Shown: positions 9,701 to 13,169 of the stretch, piece after piece | Layout: each line of letters opens with the position of its first letter | Numbering within the stretch: position 1 is the stretch's first letter | NCBI RefSeq assembly: GCF_000611645.1 | Contig: NW_014012629.1 | Location: 1-13,169, forward strand | Direction of reading: 5' to 3' | DNA from: Monoraphidium neglectum | Taxonomy: Eukaryota; Chlorophyta; Chlorophyceae; Sphaeropleales; Selenastraceae | Length of the DNA: 13,169 nucleotides | Program-made: the position numbers and the translations under genes | The notes under the pieces: generated by a model | The model's database searches: none | Told to the model about the DNA's origin: nothing | The model's input: the letters and a program-made list of their open reading frames with translations, nothing else

Positions 9701-10464
9701 CCGGTTTGCACTGGCCTCCAACCGCCCGTCCGTGCGGGCCTCACAAAATACCCACTTCCGTCGGCGGTTTGGCCCGCAGGTGCGGCCCGGCGGGCTGCTG
9801 GCGTTCATGTCTGAGGCGGCGCAGTACCGCTCTGCGCTCTTCAAAACCCCGATCACGATCTCGGGCGTGGAGGCTTTGAAGGAGGCGTTCTCAGCACCCA
9901 CCACCCGCGCATGGCGCCAGATGCTCTGCCGCGCCTTGGGGCCCGGCATAACAAAGGTGCCGCCCGCCGCATCAGCATTCGGGCACCGGGAAGCGCGGCT
10001 GATGTGCGAGTGGGGGGTGTCGTTTGGTATGCGGAAGACGGCGGCGCAGCAGCCGGCGGCAGTGACGGCGCCGATATGGGCGTGGTTTGAGCGGACAAGA
10101 GGGGTGGTGGCGGCTCTGAGCGAGGCTGGCGCAGAGTACAACGGATGGATCAACAGGTGTGCTGAATGTCGTCCATCTTTCCCGTTTCCCGGATGGGTGT
10201 TTTTTTGCTTCTGGAGCTGTTGGTGGGGGCCTGCCTCGACGCAGCAGCAGCTCCTGGGTTGTACGCAGTTCGACTCTTCCTGCGGCGAGCTTCAAGTCTT
10301 GGAACCCCTGTTTGCAACCCCAATTACGTCACCCCGCGGGCAGGTTCGACCGGGTCGAGAACTATTTCGGCACGAACTACCCGAGGCTGCAGCAGATCAA
10401 GAAAAAGTACGACCCCGATAACGTCTTCTTCAACAGCCTGTCGGTAAAACCAGCAAGGCGGTGA
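6749..10464 (+). CDS. secreted FAD-linked oxidoreductase, berberine-bridge-enzyme-like (copy 1), eight exons
   Basis: Model: exons 6749-6983, 7337-7481, 7770-7974, 8221-8507, 8742-8826, 9351-9578, 9780-10156 and 10344-10464, giving 560 residues, near the usual 500-550 of the family. Such enzymes oxidise alcohols, sugars or amines with FAD and pass electrons to O2 or another acceptor; the substrate here is unknown. Residues 1-31 form a signal peptide with a hydrophobic core, so the protein probably enters the secretory route. The FAD-binding PCMH domain spans about 79-290: RSGGCSFENLG (124-134), ALVIDLSNM (139-147), NLYYEI, IGFGGILAAGGYG (196-208), RKYGL and GGGGGTYGIV. The BBE C-terminal domain ends with NYFGTNYPRL and DPDNVFFN. 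The residues that carry covalent FAD in classical BBE are replaced (C128 for His, Y193 for Cys). N185-L-T is a glycosylation sequon. Introns 1 and 3 have GC-AG borders; the others are GT-AG. The start is the ATG directly before the signal peptide, matched by copy 2. Confidence 0.87.
6984..7336 (+). other. GC-AG intron 1 of BBE-like copy 1
   Basis: The donor is CAG|GCGAGT and the acceptor ATCAG|AC. The join makes a phase-1 Asp codon and gives PGSPDYELYANG, which fits the family. No GT donor near the exon end has the required phase 1; the nearby GT at 6988 is phase 2 and shifts the frame. The same arrangement is present in copy 2. Confidence 0.8.
7975..8220 (+). other. GC-AG intron 3 of BBE-like copy 1
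   Basis: The donor is CCCCAG|GCGAGG and the acceptor CCGCAG|ATC, phase 0. The join gives GTYPQIGFGGILAAGGYG, matching the conserved FAD-binding segment. The GT at 7964-7965 (GGCAC|GTACCC) is in the wrong phase for this acceptor. Confidence 0.78.
8076..8139. repeat. 32-base perfect tandem repeat, two copies, in intron 3
   Basis: The unit at 8076-8107 is repeated exactly at 8108-8139, starting CCGCAGAGGGACGCG. It is a recent duplication inside an intron and does not affect the coding model. Confidence 0.9.
8851..8940. repeat. GT-rich dinucleotide microsatellite in intron 5
   Basis: Imperfect TG/GT runs, broken by CA, CG and short G-rich interruptions, fill the start of the 524-base intron 5. 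It is alternating purine-pyrimidine DNA of the type that can adopt Z-form, and probably varies in length. Confidence 0.8.
9031..9077 (+). other. G-rich tract with quadruplex potential in intron 5
   Basis: A series of GGG to GGGGG runs separated by 1-8 bases lies on the + strand, downstream of the GT repeat. It fits a loose G-quadruplex pattern and would be present in the pre-mRNA. This is a pattern match only. Confidence 0.4.
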
Positions 10465-12012
10465 CAGCCTCAGCCGCCGGGCCATGCTGCGGTTACGCCT
10501 TGGATTTATCAACCCTTGGACCCACTGCTTCAGCCCCGGCGGCTCGGCAGCGGCTTGGACGTCAAGCCAAGGCCCCCTCCTCCGCTGCAGCGCGACCAAC
10601 CCCTTCCTGAGCGTCGGTTGCGTGAGCTAGCCTGCAGATTATAGTCCCCCCCCATGCTGGAGAGTTATGTGTCATTTCCGATGATCGTCTGCCCCCCGCG
10701 CTGCAAATGCGCGCTGGCTGCAGGTGCTTTTGGGTTCAACAACCCTCGCTGTAGAGCCATTGTGCTTTTAGGACGGCCAGGCCGCTGCACGTGTGTCCTC
10801 AGATCTTCCGGTGCTTGAATGCGCGCTTGCATGCTTCCGCTCCCATAATGAACCCAAATAGTGCTAACAGAGTCCTTCGCAGACTGAGCCTGGCGCAGCA
10901 GCGCCGCGTGGCCGCGCTGGGCTCGTGCGGCCTGCCGTGCATCCATGATGAGGCCGTGTAACCACCCGCCGCCCCGGTTGTGAGAGGGTGCCAATTTGCA
11001 GTGCCATGAGATACCATTGACAGACCCGGCTGTGGCAAATCTTCTTCACTTTGTTTGAGCAGCGCTGAGACAAGCAGGTGAAAACAGCCGTGAGGGACAC
11101 AGCCTGAGGACGTGAAGCCGCCGCCTCCGCTCATTGTTTCGGGCGCGTGCAGCCAGAATGTTGATGTGGCGTGGGTCTTGAACACCTTTGGCCGGCGCGG
11201 TGTGGCCGTGAATGCGGCCGCGCACCGCCTTTCTTCCATTAAGCGCTCGGGGCCGGGGCGAGGGGAGGGTTCCGGGGGGGGGGGTTGCCATTGTGTCCGG
11301 CAACGGAGGGGCACAAGGAATTTCTGGGGGCCGCCCAAGCGCGTGCAAAGGTGTGGAGATGCCATCCCCTCCAGTGACCGCGGGCCGCGGGGGGTGCTCT
11401 GCAGGGCGTGCACTGCAGGGACGAGGCTTCTTGCTTGTTGGACCTTATGAGTCTGTGACAAGGACCATCTGAGGGAGGCCTCAGGAATATCTCGGGATTT
11501 TTCTTGAGCTGCTGGATCGCGAGTCAATGAAGTGTGAGGACTGAATGATGACCAGATGATGTCCACTAAAGCACTGCTGTATTTCCTTAGCAAGGGCAGC
11601 CACCGCGCGCAGAATAGCTGTTTTTAGCATTCCTTTGCACCTTTGCGCATTTACTTGCTTTACATTCAAAAATCGTATTTGCCGTGTGGTCATTGCATGC
11701 GCCAACGGGTGCAGAAGGATGCATGCATGGGGCGCAAACACCAACGTCGTGCGGGTGCGCCCAAGCGGATTCGGCTTACGGAGGAGCACGTGTGTGGGGG
11801 GGGGGGGACAATGTGGACCCATGCCGGAGGGGGGAAAGGATGGGTGATACATGCTTTGTACTCTTGATGCCACCCATAAGCTCGTCCAGGCTGCTGGACC
11901 CCTCAAATCCAAACGCCACCCCGACCCTCAGTGTTCCCAACCACCAGTGACGAACGAGTCGATTTCAGCTTGTTGCAGCCATATGCAGCGATTTTGTGAG
12001 CTTGTGGCTGAC
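10465..12012. other. 1.5 kb spacer: 3' UTR of copy 1 and intergenic DNA, no convincing gene
   Basis: The first 500 bases are probably 3' UTR. Beyond that I recognise no gene on either strand. The longest open frame is on the minus strand, 10799-11593, 264 codons, but it begins at a non-ATG codon, matches no family I know and crosses simple-sequence G runs. Notable content is an 11-base G run (11274-11284) and a 12-base G run (11796-11807), plus a CACGTG palindrome at 11787-11792 just before the latter. I found no clear relative of this spacer upstream of copy 1. Confidence 0.5.
10957..10961 (+). terminator. putative poly(A) signal TGTAA of BBE-like copy 1
   Basis: This is the first TGTAA on the + strand after the TGA at 10462-10464, giving a 3' UTR of about 500 bases. 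That is long but normal for green algae. Alternative, non-consensus sites nearer the stop cannot be excluded. Confidence 0.4.
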
Positions 12013-12428
12013 GAATGTTTGAGCAAAGGTTCCCAAAACAATCAGCCAGGTTGCTGGACAAAGCCCAGAAGGCCAGTGACAGGAGGTCCTGCTGTGTATC
12101 CTTCAGCGTTGCCTGGGGCCCGTCGCTGCGCTGCTTTGTGCCAAGGCAAATGCCTCACGAGGCTGTGCAGATGATGTGGAAGTGCAACATGGACAGCACA
12201 GCTTTGGCAGTGCGCTCGCGTCTCTTCCTATCCAGCATGCGCAACGCATGAGCAGTGAAACGCCACGCGCTGACAGAGCCTGGGGAAGCTGCTGCACGCC
12301 AACATGGATCGGGTGCTATCACCTGCTTTGTGGCTTGGTTGATGCATATCATCTTGACGTCCACTTGGACACCTCATGACCCGCTCATTGGCGAGCTGAA
12401 AGCGGTGTCACCCCCGCGACCAACGAAA
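12013..12428 (+). repeat. 5' flank of BBE-like copy 2 (duplicate of 6324-6748)
   Basis: This aligns with the DNA before copy 1 and ends at the copy 2 ATG. Shared blocks are at 12271-12285, 12332-12345 and 12379-12389. Here the frame of the gene is open further upstream than in copy 1, with an in-frame ATG at 12342. The signal peptide begins at 12429 in both copies, so the downstream ATG is preferred. Confidence 0.7.
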
Positions 12429-13169
12429 ATGAGGCGGGCCCAAGCAGCCGGGCATCTGTACACATGCATAGCAGGTCTAACGCTAGTAAGCTTGCTGCAT
12501 GAGTCCTCCCTTGCGGCGGCGAGCCTCACAACACCAGACGCGCTAGCAGCATCGCGCACGCAGCGTGAACTGCGCAGCGCAGCAGCTACCCCGGACGGAG
12601 GGCTGGCGGGGTGCCTGCAGGCAATCCCCGGAAAACCAGAGTACCGCCTGCCGGGCTCACCAGGCGGGTGGCTGCCGCCGGCACGCGGGTGCTGCTCTGC
12701 AGGGCATACGCACGAGGAGGGGCGCAACTTGACAGCAGCAGGGGCCGCCTTCCGCCCGGCCTCGCTCACTCCGCCCACGTGGTTGACCAGCCTTGACCCC
12801 AGGACGCGCCACGCGCTGAACGCTTGGCGCAAGCGCCGCCAGCGCAGCCCGCCAGCTGCGGCTGGCTTCCGAAGCATGTGGCACAAACGCACCATGCGGC
12901 CACCATGGCGAATCGCTCACTACTGATTGTGCATCAACCACAACTCAGCCTTGCATCCCACGATAATTCACCTCGCTGATCTCGTGTATACATATTATCT
13001 GTGTCATCAGATTACGAGCTGTATGCCAACGGCCTGCGCGTGATGGAGCCCAAGACTCCGGCAGCGGTCGTGTTCCCAGACACAGCGGCGCAAGTGCAGG
13101 CGGCGGTGCTGTGCGCCACAAAGCACGGCGCCCACCCAGTCCCCAGGAGCGGCGGGTGCGCCGCGGCCC
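12429..13169 (+). CDS. secreted FAD-linked oxidoreductase, berberine-bridge-enzyme-like (copy 2), partial at right edge
   Basis: Two exons are visible: 12429-12663 and 13011-13155. The rest runs off the window. Exon 1 encodes a signal peptide like that of copy 1, with a shared CIAG core and LAAASLT cleavage region, followed by the identical block GGLAGCLQAIPGKPEYRLPG. Exon 2 encodes the start of the FAD-binding PCMH domain, from DYELYANGLRVMEPKTP to VPRSGG. Intron 1 (12664-13010) again uses a GC donor (CAG|GCGGGT) and the acceptor ATCAG. The exon 2 donor GG|GTGCGC at 13156 matches copy 1. Exon lengths are identical to copy 1 (235 and 145 bases). Whether this copy is full length, or also lacks the covalent FAD residues, cannot be seen. 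Confidence 0.83.
12664..13010 (+). other. GC-AG intron 1 of BBE-like copy 2
   Basis: Donor CAG|GCGGGT, acceptor ATCAG|AT, phase 1, 347 bases against 353 in copy 1. The spliced codon is GAT, Asp, as in copy 1 (GAC). The intron interior has diverged far more than the flanking exons, yet the GC border is kept. Confidence 0.78.

Noticed and set aside
10726..10745. GGGTTCAACAACCC resembling a tRNA T-arm
   Set aside because: The B-box spacing is wrong and no acceptor, D or anticodon stem can be formed around it.
11274..11807. Long G homopolymers as regulatory or recombination signals
   Set aside because: Runs of 11-12 G are common in GC-rich algal spacers, are not paired with other signals, and are prone to sequencing error.
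6324..12428. A transposon carrying the BBE-like gene
   Set aside because: I see no terminal inverted repeats, target-site duplications, transposase or reverse transcriptase. Ordinary tandem gene duplication explains the pattern.

Overview
The window looks like nuclear DNA of a GC-rich green alga (Chlorophyta). Supporting signs are intron-dense genes with short exons, G-rich coding DNA with alanine, glycine and CAG-glutamine runs, TGTAA poly(A)-type signals behind two genes, an N-terminus resembling an organelle transit peptide, and an ankyrin/armadillo-style protein with a MYND finger. The species cannot be named from the sequence. All five genes I can support lie on the + strand. Exon models were built by hand from splice consensus, reading phase and protein-family similarity.

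Layout. (1) Left edge to 703: the stop-terminated 3' end of an unrecognised low-complexity gene, followed by a TGTAA signal near 935. (2) 1303-2951: a four-exon SPOUT tRNA 2'-O-methyltransferase of the TrmL (YibK/CspR) family, with a transit-like N-terminus and a 23-glutamine C-terminal tail. A TATA box candidate lies about 95 bases upstream. (3) 3420-6005: a three-exon, alanine-rich helical protein ending in a MYND zinc finger that is split by an intron. (4) 6749-10464: a complete eight-exon secreted FAD-linked oxidoreductase related to berberine bridge enzyme (BBE), 560 codons with signal peptide and BBE C-terminus. (5) 12429 to the right edge: the first two exons of a second copy of that gene, in tandem about 5.68 kb downstream and carrying about 420 bases of related upstream DNA.

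The most interesting part is the BBE-like tandem pair. Intron 1 of both copies, and intron 3 of the complete copy, can only be read in frame with GC-AG rather than GT-AG borders. The predicted protein lacks both residues that covalently hold FAD in classical BBE enzymes: the PP-loop histidine is a cysteine and the second-site cysteine is a tyrosine. Exon 2 of the two copies differs mainly at synonymous sites, which suggests both were under protein-level selection, while intron 1 has largely diverged.

The genes do not form an obvious pathway. RNA modification, a putative protein-interaction MYND factor and secreted flavoenzymes are simply neighbours. The spacers hold 3' untranslated DNA, simple repeats and long G runs. 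I see no tRNA, rRNA, CRISPR array or recognisable transposon.
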